64,000 nt of DNA from Azoarcus sp. L1K30. GTDB taxonomy: Bacteria; Pseudomonadota; Gammaproteobacteria; Burkholderiales; Rhodocyclaceae. The stretch covers positions 4,200,515 to 4,264,514 of the forward strand of contig NZ_JAGRRD010000001.1 of assembly GCF_018122735.1 (NCBI RefSeq). The letters are read 5' to 3'. The notes beneath the pieces were generated by a model. That model searched no databases, was not told the origin of the DNA, and was given only the letters and a program-made list of their open reading frames with translations. Both the position numbers and the translations under genes were made by a program. Positions 29,315 to 38,070 of this stretch are shown here, in pieces (within the stretch, counting starts at the first letter, position 1; every line of letters begins with the position of its first letter).

Positions 29315-30091
29315 TCAGTCGTGCCTGAAGTCGGGTTTGCGCTTTTCGACAAAGGCGGCCATGCCTTCCTTCTGGTCGTTCAGTGCGAACGCGGAGTGGA
29401 AAACGCGGCGCTCGAACAGCAGGCCTTCGTTCAGACTGCTCTCGAAGGCGCGATTGACCGACTCCTTGATCATCATGACGACCGGAAGGGAGTAGCCAGC
29501 AATCGTTTCTGCCGCAGCCAGGGCTTCCTCCAGCAGGCGCTCCGCCGGGACCACGCGTGACACGAGGCCCGCACGCTCAGCTTCGGTCGCGTCCATGAAG
29601 CGGGCCGTCAGGCACATGTCCATGGCCTTGGCCTTGCCTATCGCGCGCGGCAGACGCTGGGTGCCGCCGGCACCCGGGAGAATGCCGAGCTTTACCTCGG
29701 GTTGGCCGAACTTTGCCGTCTCCGCTGCGATAATGAAATCACACATCATCGCCAGTTCGCAGCCCCCGCCGAGCGCAAAGCCGGCCACGGCGGCGATCAC
29801 CGGCTTGCGGCAGGTCTTGACGCGTTCCCAGTTGCGCGTGATGTAGTCGCCCTTGTACGCATCCATGTAGGAGAAAGTGGCCATCGCGCCGATGTCAGCA
29901 CCTGCGGCGAAGGCCTTCTCCGAACCGGTGATGAGAATGGCGCCGATACCGTCGTCGTGCTCGAAGGTGTCGAGTGCCGCGCCGATCTCGTCGACAAGGC
30001 TGTCGTTCAGAGCATTGAGTGCCTTGGGTCGATTCAGCGTAATCATGCCTACGCGTCCACGGGTTTCGACGATGATCATTTCGTAGTTCAT
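29315..30091 (-). CDS. Enoyl-CoA hydratase (crotonase family)
   Basis: 258 residues, the standard length. Oxyanion-hole segment [12 protein letters not shown], the first catalytic glutamate in [11 protein letters not shown] and the second in [16 protein letters not shown] are all present, so it should hydrate trans-2-enoyl-CoA. Start ATG with GGAG upstream. It begins 29 bases after lptA on the same strand, where lptB is normally found, so it may be read from the LPS-transport promoter. The pathway (fatty acid or aromatic breakdown) cannot be told. Confidence 0.9.
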   Translation of the reverse strand: MNYEMIIVETRGRVGMITLNRPKALNALNDSLVDEIGAALDTFEHDDGIGAILITGSEKAFAAGADIGAMATFSYMDAYKGDYITRNWERVKTCRKPVIAAVAGFALGGGCELAMMCDFIIAAETAKFGQPEVKLGILPGAGGTQRLPRAIGKAKAMDMCLTARFMDATEAERAGLVSRVVPAERLLEEALAAAETIAGYSLPVVMMIKESVNRAFESSLNEGLLFERRVFHSAFALNDQKEGMAAFVEKRKPDFRHD

Positions 30092-30120
30092 GCTTTCTCC
30101 TTTATGGGTCCGTCCAGCCG

Positions 30121-30675
30121 CTATTGGGCGGCCGACGGTTTCGGACCGGGTTCGGGCTTATTGTCGCCCTTGGGTTGAATCGTCGCCTTGACCCGGCCCT
30201 GGTTGGCAGCGCCTGAGCCTGGTGCGTTGGTGACCAGATAGTTTTCGCTGACGGCATCGTACTCAATGTAGGCGCCACGCACCTCATCGCCACCACTGCG
30301 CACATGGGCGCGCTGGAACAGTTTCGCCTTTTCTGCACGACTGTCGTACTCGATGCGCTCGGCTTCGCCATCGACGTATTCGTCGCTCGCCTCGCGCTTC
30401 TGACGGAAGGCTGCGAGCTTACCGCCCGAGGCGGTGGCAACGCCGTTCTGGAAACCGTCAGCGCCCTGAGTCACGACCAGCTTGTCGCCTTTGATCATCA
30501 GGGTGCCCTGAGTCAGCACCACGTTTCCTTCAAAGATGTGCACCTTGTTGCGATCATCCACGGTGACGCGATCGGCTTCGATGTTGACAGGCTTGTCGCG
30601 ATCGGCACGCTCGGCCTGAACAGGCATGCACAGGGCCGCCAAAAGGAGTAGCGAGGCGGTCTTCAAGATTCTCAT
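30121..30675 (-). CDS. lptA: LPS transport periplasmic protein LptA
   Basis: 184 residues with a signal peptide ([13 protein letters not shown]) and the OstA-like beta-jellyroll sequence: [39 protein letters not shown]. LptA forms the periplasmic bridge carrying LPS from LptBFGC to LptDE. Its start overlaps the lptC stop (ATGA). A Pro-rich C-terminal tail (about 165-184) is probably disordered. Confidence 0.93.
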   Translation of the reverse strand: MRILKTASLLLLAALCMPVQAERADRDKPVNIEADRVTVDDRNKVHIFEGNVVLTQGTLMIKGDKLVVTQGADGFQNGVATASGGKLAAFRQKREASDEYVDGEAERIEYDSRAEKAKLFQRAHVRSGGDEVRGAYIEYDAVSENYLVTNAPGSGAANQGRVKATIQPKGDNKPEPGPKPSAAQ

Positions 30676-31253
30676 TTCGTTTTCCCTTGGCGGCGGGGGA
30701 TGATGGTGTGCACCTGGCCGATCAGGTCAAGGGTGCCAAACAGGTTGTTTGCGCGTAGTCCGAGCGCATCGGCAGTGGTCAGGCCCTGCCTTAGCTTCAC
30801 CGGAGAGGATGACGCGGCGCGGCTGTCATCGGGCCATACGGTGAGTTGTTCCGACGCGAAGTGCAAACTGTCCTGTCCCGGCACCGCATCGCGTACGGCA
30901 ACGACCTCTCCGCGGAAGTCGACCTGCTCGCCTTGTGACGACACTTCACCGCTTCTGGACGTGATCGTCATCCTGCGAGCATTTTCAGACAGAATTTCCA
31001 GCCGGGGGCGATCGAGATCGGTCACGTCGCGTTGCGGGTGATGGGTCAGTTGGTCGGCTAACAGCACATACCGTATGGTACCGTCCTTGCCATAGCCGGT
31101 GATGCGGGCATCGCTGGCAATGAAATCCGGAACACTGCGCGGCGAAGGTCCTGCGTCCATTTCAGGCGCGCGCGTGAGGCGCTCAAGCCAGATTGAGCCT
31201 GCCGCGAGCAGGGCAAGCGCCAGTGCAGGATAGAGGCGGTACGCCGACAGCAT
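30672..31253 (-). CDS. lptC: LPS export protein LptC
   Basis: 193 residues: one N-terminal membrane anchor (LYPALALALLAAGSIWL) and a periplasmic jellyroll with VPDFIASDARITGYGKDGTI. It hands LPS from the inner-membrane LptBFG to LptA. It is coupled to lptA by overlap. The preceding gene is not kdsC, as would be usual, but a 24-codon frame after kdsD. Confidence 0.9.
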   Translation of the reverse strand: MLSAYRLYPALALALLAAGSIWLERLTRAPEMDAGPSPRSVPDFIASDARITGYGKDGTIRYVLLADQLTHHPQRDVTDLDRPRLEILSENARRMTITSRSGEVSSQGEQVDFRGEVVAVRDAVPGQDSLHFASEQLTVWPDDSRAASSSPVKLRQGLTTADALGLRANNLFGTLDLIGQVHTIIPRRQGKTK

Positions 31254-31259
31254 GGGGGT

Positions 31260-31334
31260 TCAACGCACGCCGGCCGGCACGCGAACGACTGGCGTGCGAC
31301 TGAATTCGAGAATCATCGCGGGCAGATTGAACAT
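31260..31334 (-). CDS. Possible 24-residue peptide between kdsD and lptC
   Basis: An ATG (31332-31334) shares its A with the kdsD stop (TGATG) and opens a frame of 24 residues starting MFNLPAMILEF and ending six bases before the lptC ATG. Kept coupling on both sides hints at translation, perhaps to pass ribosomes from kdsD to lptC, since lptC has no evident ribosome site. It shows no similarity to KdsC that I can see. It may be chance. Confidence 0.35.
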   Translation of the reverse strand: MFNLPAMILEFSRTPVVRVPAGVR

Positions 31335-32329
31335 CAAATCACTTTTGCCTGCATGAGGTCGTGGGTAGTCAGCGCACCGGCCAACGCACCCGCGTCGTCA
31401 AGCACCAGGAGCTGACTGATGCGCAGGCGCTCCATCATTTCCGCCGCTTCGACCGCGAGCGCCTCGGGTTCGATGGCATGCGGGTTGCGGGTGATGAGTT
31501 CAGACAGGGCGGCACTGCGGATGTCGACACCTCGCTCGAGCGCCCGGCGCAGGTCACCATCGGTGAAGATGCCCGAGGGCTTGCCGTCGGCGGATGCAAC
31601 CACGGTCATGCCCATGCCGCCGCGCGTCATGGCCAGCAGCGCTTCCTTGAACGCGGCTGTCTCCGCCACCACCGGCACGTGATCCGCGCCACGCATGACG
31701 TCGCCCACGTGGGTGAGCAGGCGGCGTCCCAGACTGCCACCAGGATGCGAACGGGCGAAATCTTCGGCACCGAAACCGCGTGCATCGAGGAGCGCAACCG
31801 CGAGTGCGTCGCTGAGCGCAAGCGCCGCAGTGGTGCTGGCTGTAGGTGCCAGGTTGAGCGGGCAGGCTTCTTCGCTGACAGCCGCGTCGAGGTGCACGTC
31901 GGCTTCCCTGGCCAATGGCGAGTCGGGCTTACCTGTCATCGCGATCAGCTTTGCGCCGCGCCGTTTGACCTGCGGCACGATCATCATCAGCTCGTCACTG
32001 GCGCCAGAATTCGACAGCGCGATGACGATGTCTTCGGACGTAATCATGCCGAGGTCGCCATGTGCGGCTTCCGCCGCATGCACGAAGTACGCAGGCGTGC
32101 CGGTGCTGGCGAGCGTTGCCGCGAGTTTGCGCGCGATATGACCGGACTTGCCGATGCCGCTGACGATAACGCGTCCCTTGCGTCCGAGGATGAGTGCGAC
32201 GGCACGTTCGAAATCGGCGCCAAGCCGGTCCGACAGGGCGGCCACCGCGGCGGCTTCGATTTCGAGCACGCGGCGTCCGATAAGGGTGGCGTTCGCAATC
32301 GGGGAAGAGTCAGGAATGTTTGGGTTCAC
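31334..32329 (-). CDS. kdsD: Arabinose-5-phosphate isomerase KdsD (KpsF/GutQ family)
   Basis: 331 residues. SIS sugar-isomerase domain (about 40-180) with IVSGIGKSGHIARKLAATLASTGTPA cut to its core VSGIGKSGHIARKLA, and HGDLGMI; then two CBS domains (about 205-330). It converts ribulose-5-phosphate to arabinose-5-phosphate, the first step to Kdo. The start is a GTG at 32329 with no strong ribosome site, so the exact N-terminus is uncertain. Confidence 0.93.
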   Translation of the reverse strand: MNPNIPDSSPIANATLIGRRVLEIEAAAVAALSDRLGADFERAVALILGRKGRVIVSGIGKSGHIARKLAATLASTGTPAYFVHAAEAAHGDLGMITSEDIVIALSNSGASDELMMIVPQVKRRGAKLIAMTGKPDSPLAREADVHLDAAVSEEACPLNLAPTASTTAALALSDALAVALLDARGFGAEDFARSHPGGSLGRRLLTHVGDVMRGADHVPVVAETAAFKEALLAMTRGGMGMTVVASADGKPSGIFTDGDLRRALERGVDIRSAALSELITRNPHAIEPEALAVEAAEMMERLRISQLLVLDDAGALAGALTTHDLMQAKVI

Positions 32330-32366
32330 AATATGGCGAAGCGGTTAAACTGGTACAAAAGCGGAA

Positions 32367-32390
32367 CCCACGGGTGGCATCACCCGTGGG
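32367..32390. repeat. Perfect inverted repeat in the kdsD/Kef divergent region
   Basis: CCCACGGGT and ACCCGTGGG, nine bases each, separated by six (GGCATC). It sits near the middle of the 131-base region between divergent kdsD and the antiporter gene. No U-run follows on either strand, so an operator for a dimeric regulator, or a leader hairpin, is more likely than a terminator. Confidence 0.6.
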
Positions 32391-32460
32391 GATATCTGCC
32401 CCCGATTGTATATCAGCCGTGCCCCGCGCCGGGGTTGGGCGTTGAACTCCACAGGTCTCG

Positions 32461-34428
32461 ATGCTGAACACGCTGGAACTTGTCCTGTTGCTGCTTGCCG
32501 CCTCCGTGGTGATGGTGGCGCTATTCCGCAGCCTCAATCTGCCTCCGGTGCTGGGCTATCTTCTGGTCGGTACGGTCGTAGGACCGCATGCGATGAACCT
32601 CGTGCCCTCATCCGAGGGCGCGAGTCACTTGGCCGAGTTCGGCGTGGTGTTCCTGATGTTCTCCATCGGGCTCGAGTTTTCGTTGCCGCGGCTGTTTGCG
32701 ATGAAACGGATTGTGTTTGGCTTGGGCGCCTTGCAGGTCGTGGCCTGCATGCTGGTAACCATGCTTATCGGGCGCCTGATCGGATTCAGCTGGACCGCGA
32801 GTTTCGCGCTCGGTGGCACGCTGGCCATGTCGTCCACTGCCATTCTGTCGAAACTGCTGAGCGACCGCCTCGAACTCGACAGTCGGCATGGACGGGAGAC
32901 CATCGGCGTGCTGCTCTTCCAGGACATTGCAGTGGTGCCGTTGCTGATCTTGCTGCCGGCTCTGTCGAGATCGCCCGAGGAGCTGGCGTTTACGCTCGGG
33001 CTGGCTGCGGCCAAGGCCGTCGTGCTGCTGGTTCTGGTGCTGGTGTTCGGGCAGCGCCTGATGCACTGGTGGTTTACCGTCGTGGCCAAGCGGCGCTCGG
33101 GGGAGCTCTTCATGCTCAACGTGCTGCTGATCACGCTCGGTCTGGCATGGCTGTCCGAACTCGTCGGTCTCTCCCTCGCGCTGGGCGCGTTTCTCGCCGG
33201 CATGCTGATTTCCGAGACCGAGTACCGCTATCAGGTGGAGGAGGACATCAAGCCGTTCCGGGACGTGCTGCTGGGGCTGTTCTTCGTCACTGTCGGCATG
33301 TTTCTCGATGTCGTGGCCATCGTCCAGAACCTGCCGGCAGTGATTGCGCTGGTGCTTGCCTTGCTCGTTGGCAAGTTCGGCATCGTGTTCCTCGCCTCCA
33401 GAATGCTCGGCTCTCCGCCGGGCACGGCGATGCGTTCGGGTCTGTGGTTGTGCGCGGGGGGAGAATTCGGGTTCGTGCTGCTGTCGCAGATCGCAGGCGA
33501 GAACCTGATGCCGGACGGGTTGCTGCAAACGACGGTCGCGGCCCTCGTGTTGTCGATGCTGCTTGCCCCCCTGATCGTGCAGATCAGCGACAAGCTGGTG
33601 ATGCGTTTTGTCGCATCCGAATGGCTGATGCGCTCGATGGAGCTGACCCGCGTGGCGGCGCAGTCGCTGACTAACGATAAACACATCATTGTCTGTGGCT
33701 ATGGTCGAAGTGGTCAGTACATGGCGCGATTCATGGAGCAGGAGAACGTGAGCTATGTAGCGTTGGACCTGGATCCCGACCGAGTGCGGGAGGCGGGCGC
33801 GGCTGGCGATACCGTGGTGTACGGCGATGCGGCGCGGCGCGAAACCCTGATGGCGGCCGGCATCATGCGTGCCAGCGCGCTGGTCATCTCCTTCAGCGAA
33901 GTCGAGGCTGCCATGCGCGTGATGCATCACGCCCATGCGCTGCGTCCTGATCTGCCGATCGTCGTCCGCGCGACGGATGAATCGAACATGGAAAAGCTGT
34001 CGCTTGGAGGTGCTGCCGAAGTGGTGCCAGAGGCGTTCGAGGGCAGCATCATGCTCGCCTCGCACGCGCTGGCCCTGGTAGGGGTGCCGTTGAACCGCGT
34101 GGTCAGGCGCATCCGCGACATTCGCAATCAGCGCTATGTGCTGATGCGCGGTTTCTTTCACGGCACCACCGATCAGGGTGACGCGGACAACAGCTTGGCG
34201 CGGCTGCATTCGGTGTCGATGCCCCCTGGCGCTGCCGCAATCGGACGCACACTCAGCGATCTGCGTTTCGACGAGATTGCGGTGTCCGTGTCGGCGGTTC
34301 GGCGGCGCGGTATCCGGGGGCTGGCGCCGGGGCCGGAAACGCGCATTCTGGAGGGTGATGTCGTCGTGCTGCTCGGTCTGCCCGGTGGCTTGGAGGCCGC
34401 CGAGCAGCGTTTGCTCAGAGGCGTTTGA
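32461..34428 (+). CDS. Kef-type cation/proton antiporter (CPA2) with RCK domains
   Basis: 655 residues. About 12-13 membrane helices (1-385) with LAEFGVVFLMFSIGLEFS and GVLLFQDIAVVPLLIL, then a Rossmann RCK_N domain beginning HIIVCGYGRSGQYMARF (about 400-520), and an RCK_C domain to the end (about 555-650). It is a potassium or sodium/proton exchanger of the KefB/KefC/YbaL type; glutathione gating is not evident from sequence. It is a single gene, divergent from kdsD and convergent with the filament operon. Confidence 0.9.
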   Translation: MLNTLELVLLLLAASVVMVALFRSLNLPPVLGYLLVGTVVGPHAMNLVPSSEGASHLAEFGVVFLMFSIGLEFSLPRLFAMKRIVFGLGALQVVACMLVTMLIGRLIGFSWTASFALGGTLAMSSTAILSKLLSDRLELDSRHGRETIGVLLFQDIAVVPLLILLPALSRSPEELAFTLGLAAAKAVVLLVLVLVFGQRLMHWWFTVVAKRRSGELFMLNVLLITLGLAWLSELVGLSLALGAFLAGMLISETEYRYQVEEDIKPFRDVLLGLFFVTVGMFLDVVAIVQNLPAVIALVLALLVGKFGIVFLASRMLGSPPGTAMRSGLWLCAGGEFGFVLLSQIAGENLMPDGLLQTTVAALVLSMLLAPLIVQISDKLVMRFVASEWLMRSMELTRVAAQSLTNDKHIIVCGYGRSGQYMARFMEQENVSYVALDLDPDRVREAGAAGDTVVYGDAARRETLMAAGIMRASALVISFSEVEAAMRVMHHAHALRPDLPIVVRATDESNMEKLSLGGAAEVVPEAFEGSIMLASHALALVGVPLNRVVRRIRDIRNQRYVLMRGFFHGTTDQGDADNSLARLHSVSMPPGAAAIGRTLSDLRFDEIAVSVSAVRRRGIRGLAPGPETRILEGDVVVLLGLPGGLEAAEQRLLRGV

Positions 34429-34445
34429 GTTGCTCGCAGACGGCG

Positions 34446-35102
34446 TCAGAAGCCGAGGCAGGCGACATAGACGGTGTTGTCGTCGAGCGGATTGTCCTTG
34501 TCGATGACCGTAAGCGTGGTGCCGCTTCCGGTGCCGGCGCGCATCGAACCGGATGTCGGATCGCCATCGTCCAGCGTCGTGTCGAGCTGGCGGATGTATT
34601 TGCCCTGGATCCCCGCCGAGCACATGGCGTAGCTGCCGCGAACGCCGAACGGTGCGTCCTTGCCCGCGCTTTGCACGCCGAGTCGACCGCCTTCGGCGTT
34701 GCGCGGGAGAAAGCCCGCGTCGGTTGTCTGTGTCGGTCCGCTGGCAAGATTCGCCAGACGCAGGTGCTGCCAGAACAGGACCGTCTCGGGCGTGGTGTCA
34801 CCGACCTCGTCGTCCCACGTGCCATCGATCTTGCCGTTACCTTTGCCGTTCGTCGTGCATGCGTTGTCTTCTGACGGACAGACGTGGGCCGACGCCTGAA
34901 CGTCGTCGCCTGGCAGGGCGCGAAACTTGTCCTGATAGCCATAGATGAAGAGGGGGACGGTGCGGAAGTCCTGGGCGAGATTCTTGACCTTGGCACTGTT
35001 GATCAGTTCCTGCCCCTTAAGCACGCCCCCCAGTAGCAGGCCGATAATGACCAGTACGATGGCGATTTCGACGAGGGTGAAACCGGATTGCCTTGTTTTC
35101 AC
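34446..35102 (-). CDS. Type IV prepilin-like protein (major subunit candidate)
   Basis: 218 residues. Class III signal MKTRQSG/FTLVEIAIVLVI: short basic leader, Gly before the cleavage site, Phe +1 and Glu +5. The globular part has a cysteine pair near residues 75-82 and another in AMCSAGIQG and VACLGF. It is the last gene of the filament operon, 58 bases after the preceding one. As the best formed type IV pilin here, it could be the major subunit or a large minor pseudopilin. Confidence 0.85.
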   Translation of the reverse strand: MKTRQSGFTLVEIAIVLVIIGLLLGGVLKGQELINSAKVKNLAQDFRTVPLFIYGYQDKFRALPGDDVQASAHVCPSEDNACTTNGKGNGKIDGTWDDEVGDTTPETVLFWQHLRLANLASGPTQTTDAGFLPRNAEGGRLGVQSAGKDAPFGVRGSYAMCSAGIQGKYIRQLDTTLDDGDPTSGSMRAGTGSGTTLTVIDKDNPLDDNTVYVACLGF

Positions 35103-35160
35103 GGTGTTGCTCCTTCGTGTGGTGGAGGTAAAGCGCGGAAAGCGGTATGGCTAGCATTGC

Positions 35161-35856
35161 TCACAGACGGCCGGCCTGGGCAAGGCGGGCAATGAGCAGC
35201 GGATGCCCGATCCAGTGCAGCTGATCGTCAAAACGTGCGGTAATCTCGCCTGCTTCGAAGCTGGGCTTGGTGGCTGCGTGGGTGGCGTTGAGCCCGTCCG
35301 CCGCACGGTTCGGTCCGGTGGAGAACACCACGGCGGCGGCACGCGAATCGCTGAGCGTGGTGATGGCCCGGCCGACATGATCGAGGATCTGAATATTGCT
35401 GCTTGTGGCCGAAACCGGTGTGATCGGTGCGTCGGTCAGGGCGGAGTCGGCGCGATAGCGCCAGTAACCCGTCCACGGCGAATCGGTGCGATCACGCGCC
35501 CGTCCCCAGGCATCGGTGGGGCTCACGCCCAGGGTTCGCCATGGCAGATAGCCCACATGGCTGTGGTCACACGGCGGCGTGTGCTCGAGCCCATAGCCCG
35601 GACTCGCGGGATCGGTTTCCGTGGTCGGGCAGGGCAAGCGGCCGTTCAGGATGGCGAATCCGATCAGGGTCTGCTCGATGTCTCGAAGTCTTGATTCGGT
35701 GTCCTGGCGGTTGCGTGCGTCGAGATGGCTGTTGACCGGGACAATAAGCATGCCGGTGACGAGCGCCAGGATTACCAGCACCACGGCCATCTCGACCAGC
35801 GTGAAGCCGGTTGCACGACGTCTGGCAGGGCAGGGACGGGGTGTCAGAAAATGCAC
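35161..35856 (-). CDS. Prepilin-like protein with LPCP/TLG motif domain
   Basis: 231 residues, GTG start. Leader with basic residues then ATG/FTLVEMAVVLVILAL, a canonical prepilin N-terminus with Glu +5. The soluble domain contains GRLPCPTTETDPASPGYG, then GYLPWRTLGVSPTDAWGRA, a pattern shared with the product of the next upstream gene. The start lies 13 bases inside that upstream gene, indicating co-translation. Function unknown beyond filament assembly or cargo. Confidence 0.82.
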   Translation of the reverse strand: MHFLTPRPCPARRRATGFTLVEMAVVLVILALVTGMLIVPVNSHLDARNRQDTESRLRDIEQTLIGFAILNGRLPCPTTETDPASPGYGLEHTPPCDHSHVGYLPWRTLGVSPTDAWGRARDRTDSPWTGYWRYRADSALTDAPITPVSATSSNIQILDHVGRAITTLSDSRAAAVVFSTGPNRAADGLNATHAATKPSFEAGEITARFDDQLHWIGHPLLIARLAQAGRL

Positions 35857-37079
35857 TTGATCACGTCCGCGCTAGCCGGACTGGCCGGGTTGAGGACCGC
35901 AAACTGTTCATTGCCGCTGAAGTCACCCGTTTCCGCTCCGAGGCTGGTCGAGTTCGGGGGCTCGAAGTACTGGGCTGGATCGGCCCGCTGTTGCGGTGTC
36001 ACGCGCGACTGCGCGTCGGGCCCGAGACGTATCCGCTCGCCGCCGAATAGCACGAGTGCACGGCAGTTTTCGATGCGAGGCGCCGCACCGGGAGCGGTGA
36101 GTTCGGCCCGCAGGCACTGGCTGCCGTCGGCGCAAGCGACAAAATGCAGTTGATCCCGCCAGTTGTCGTGAAGATCTGCTTCCACATCGGCGATATGGAG
36201 CGCGTCCGCCGCAGGCAATTTGCCGCTCAGGCGGTTGCCGTCGGCCCGGCCGGCATGGGTGACGAGAAAGTCCGGCTCCGCCATCGCGATGGCGAACGCG
36301 CTGGTCGTGCGATCGATCATGCCGTTAAGCAGTGGTGCGAAATCGACGCGCCGGCGCAGCGCATCAAAGATGTCGTCGGTGGTGATCCAGATCAACAGGT
36401 CGTTATTGTCCTCGTCATTCGCCAGGCCCTGCTTGACCGACAGCGGGTCGGGCGTTGTCGTGGGGTAGCCTGCATCCAGATAGGCGGGCAGGTCTGCACT
36501 CACATCCTCGCTGCCGGGACAGCGCGCGTCCGTGGCGGCGGGTCGGTCCTGCGCATTGAGGGGCGAGCCTGCAGCGAAGATTACCGCGACGGCGGATTGG
36601 GTCTTCCCGCCGGGCACGGGAACGGGCTGTCCCCATTGATCGACGATTCGAAATTGTCCCGGACTGTCCCAGTTAAATGTCATCGGCTTGGGATTGTTCT
36701 TGATGCTGCCTGCGACCGCGTACCACAGGCAATCACCACGTCCGTCGCGCAAATCGGCCAGCCCGAGTGTGCGATAGGGAAGGCGGCCGAAGACGCCATG
36801 CCCGCGCGGCGCACAGGCGACTTTCTGGTAGGAACCGGCATTTTCCGTGTCTGGACAGGGCAGGTAGCCGTAACCCTGGTTCGGATGCTGCTCGGCGTAA
36901 CTGATCGCATAACCGATCAGTGCGTTTCTCGCCTGCGCAAGGGCATGCGCGCTGTCAAGCCGGATACGGAGTTGGGTTCTGGCAATGCGCTCGCCGGAGA
37001 GCAGCACGGCGCTGGCCGCACCCAGAATCAGCGTGAGCATTAGGATGAGCAGCAACGCCCCGCGCTGCGAGTGTCTCAT
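35844..37079 (-). CDS. Large filament-associated membrane-anchored protein (PilX-like N-terminus)
   Basis: 411 residues. N-terminus MRHSQRGALLLILMLTLILG resembles PilX/GspK-type minor pilins, with one hydrophobic helix and no classical FTLVE. Downstream lies YGYLPCPDTENAGSYQ, then GRLPYRTLGLADLRDGRGD, the same motif pair as in the neighbouring prepilin. The C-terminal ~200 residues are unique. Its start overlaps the upstream small gene by ATGA. It probably caps or initiates the filament, by analogy with large minor pseudopilins. Confidence 0.75.
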   Translation of the reverse strand: MRHSQRGALLLILMLTLILGAASAVLLSGERIARTQLRIRLDSAHALAQARNALIGYAISYAEQHPNQGYGYLPCPDTENAGSYQKVACAPRGHGVFGRLPYRTLGLADLRDGRGDCLWYAVAGSIKNNPKPMTFNWDSPGQFRIVDQWGQPVPVPGGKTQSAVAVIFAAGSPLNAQDRPAATDARCPGSEDVSADLPAYLDAGYPTTTPDPLSVKQGLANDEDNNDLLIWITTDDIFDALRRRVDFAPLLNGMIDRTTSAFAIAMAEPDFLVTHAGRADGNRLSGKLPAADALHIADVEADLHDNWRDQLHFVACADGSQCLRAELTAPGAAPRIENCRALVLFGGERIRLGPDAQSRVTPQQRADPAQYFEPPNSTSLGAETGDFSGNEQFAVLNPASPASADVIKCIF

Positions 37080-37489
37080 GGTGTGGGTGTGGCCCGCGGG
37101 GTCGTGCGGCGCAGTCGGATGGGATGCCGGTGCGGTGAGGGCGGAGGTGGCCAGCGTTCGCCGACCCGGAGTTGCTGGTCCGGCCCTCCGGCATCATTCA
37201 CCAGCAGGCTGCCCGTCTTCAGATCGGCCCTGAAGCGAGCTCCCGGCAGGTGTGCGTGGTGATCGATCCAGAGCGATAGGAGTTTCTCGCCCCGCCACAG
37301 CATGCCGTCGAACTGGATGCTGACGACCATCGGGGCTGCAGCGGCCGCATCAGGGGGCGGTGTCTGTTCGAGTTGCTCGCGCTCGGCGACGCTGAAGAAC
37401 AGCCTTCCGAGGGGCGCAGCCCCCGCGCTGCCATGCATCGACAGCAACAGACAGGGTAGCAGGCGCCACAGGACACTGCGCATCATCAT
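37076..37489 (-). CDS. Small exported filament assembly protein (MshK/PilP-like)
   Basis: 137 residues. Signal peptide (LLPCLLLSMHGSAGAAP), then LGRLFFSVAEREQLEQ and FDGMLWRGEKLLSLWIDHHA, a pattern I associate with the small MshK-type protein in such loci. In MSHA or T4P systems this component links the inner-membrane assembly to the secretin. The start is the first of three ATGs (37489), coupled by ATGA to the upstream gene; the stop overlaps the downstream start. Confidence 0.65.
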   Translation of the reverse strand: MMMRSVLWRLLPCLLLSMHGSAGAAPLGRLFFSVAEREQLEQTPPPDAAAAAPMVVSIQFDGMLWRGEKLLSLWIDHHAHLPGARFRADLKTGSLLVNDAGGPDQQLRVGERWPPPPSPHRHPIRLRRTTPRATPTP

Positions 37490-38070
37490 TCGGGCGTTGG
37501 CGTCGGATGCAAGCCGAGCACATCGAAGTCGCAATGCACCTTTAGCTGTCCGACCGCTGGCGCGGGTTGCGAAGTGCGTTCAATGTCGCATCCGAGCGGA
37601 TTGAAGTGCATCGTCCCGGCGGGGGCCAGGGCATGCAGGGCGTCGATGAGGGCGGCTGCATGCACGAGGCGGGCATCCATGCTCAGGTGCCTGATGCGGA
37701 TTGTCGGCAGTTCCGGATGCTTTGGGGATTTGACGGTGGATGCGCTTTCCTGCCATTGCACGGCGTCGAGGCGCCTGTCCGATTGCATGCGGAGCATCGC
37801 CGCATTCCAGTCCGCTGCGGCCTGGTCCAGGCTCGTGATTCGCAGGTCGGCGAGTTTCTTTTCGACGCGCCGGGAGTGTGCTGCCCGCGTATGTGCGGCA
37901 TTGAGCATCGCGCGTGCCTGCAGCAGTGCTCTCTCGGCGTGGGCAAGCTGTGTTTGCTGATCCCGGCTCGCCTGCACGCAGAACAGGTAGGTGACAAGTC
38001 CGAGTGTCATCAGGCCAATGGCCAGCATCGTCGATCTGCTTCGCAGTGGCGGAAAGGGATTGCGGGTCAT
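37486..38070 (-). CDS. PilO/GspM-like inner-membrane assembly protein (MshJ-like)
   Basis: 194 residues: one membrane helix (about 14-32), a coiled-coil-prone stretch (36-75), then a small alpha/beta domain with VQWQESASTVKSPKHP and MHFNPLGCDIERTSQP. The topology is that of PilO/GspM. Sequence similarity in this family is weak, so position between the PilM/N-like and PilP-like genes carries much of the call. ATGA overlaps on both sides. Confidence 0.7.
   Translation of the reverse strand: MTRNPFPPLRSRSTMLAIGLMTLGLVTYLFCVQASRDQQTQLAHAERALLQARAMLNAAHTRAAHSRRVEKKLADLRITSLDQAAADWNAAMLRMQSDRRLDAVQWQESASTVKSPKHPELPTIRIRHLSMDARLVHAAALIDALHALAPAGTMHFNPLGCDIERTSQPAPAVGQLKVHCDFDVLGLHPTPTPE

Noticed and set aside
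32608..34623. A 671-codon open frame on the minus strand opposite the Kef antiporter
   Set aside because: Very rich in His, Gln and Arg, no known motifs, and fully covered by the antiporter gene; a GC-rich antisense artefact.
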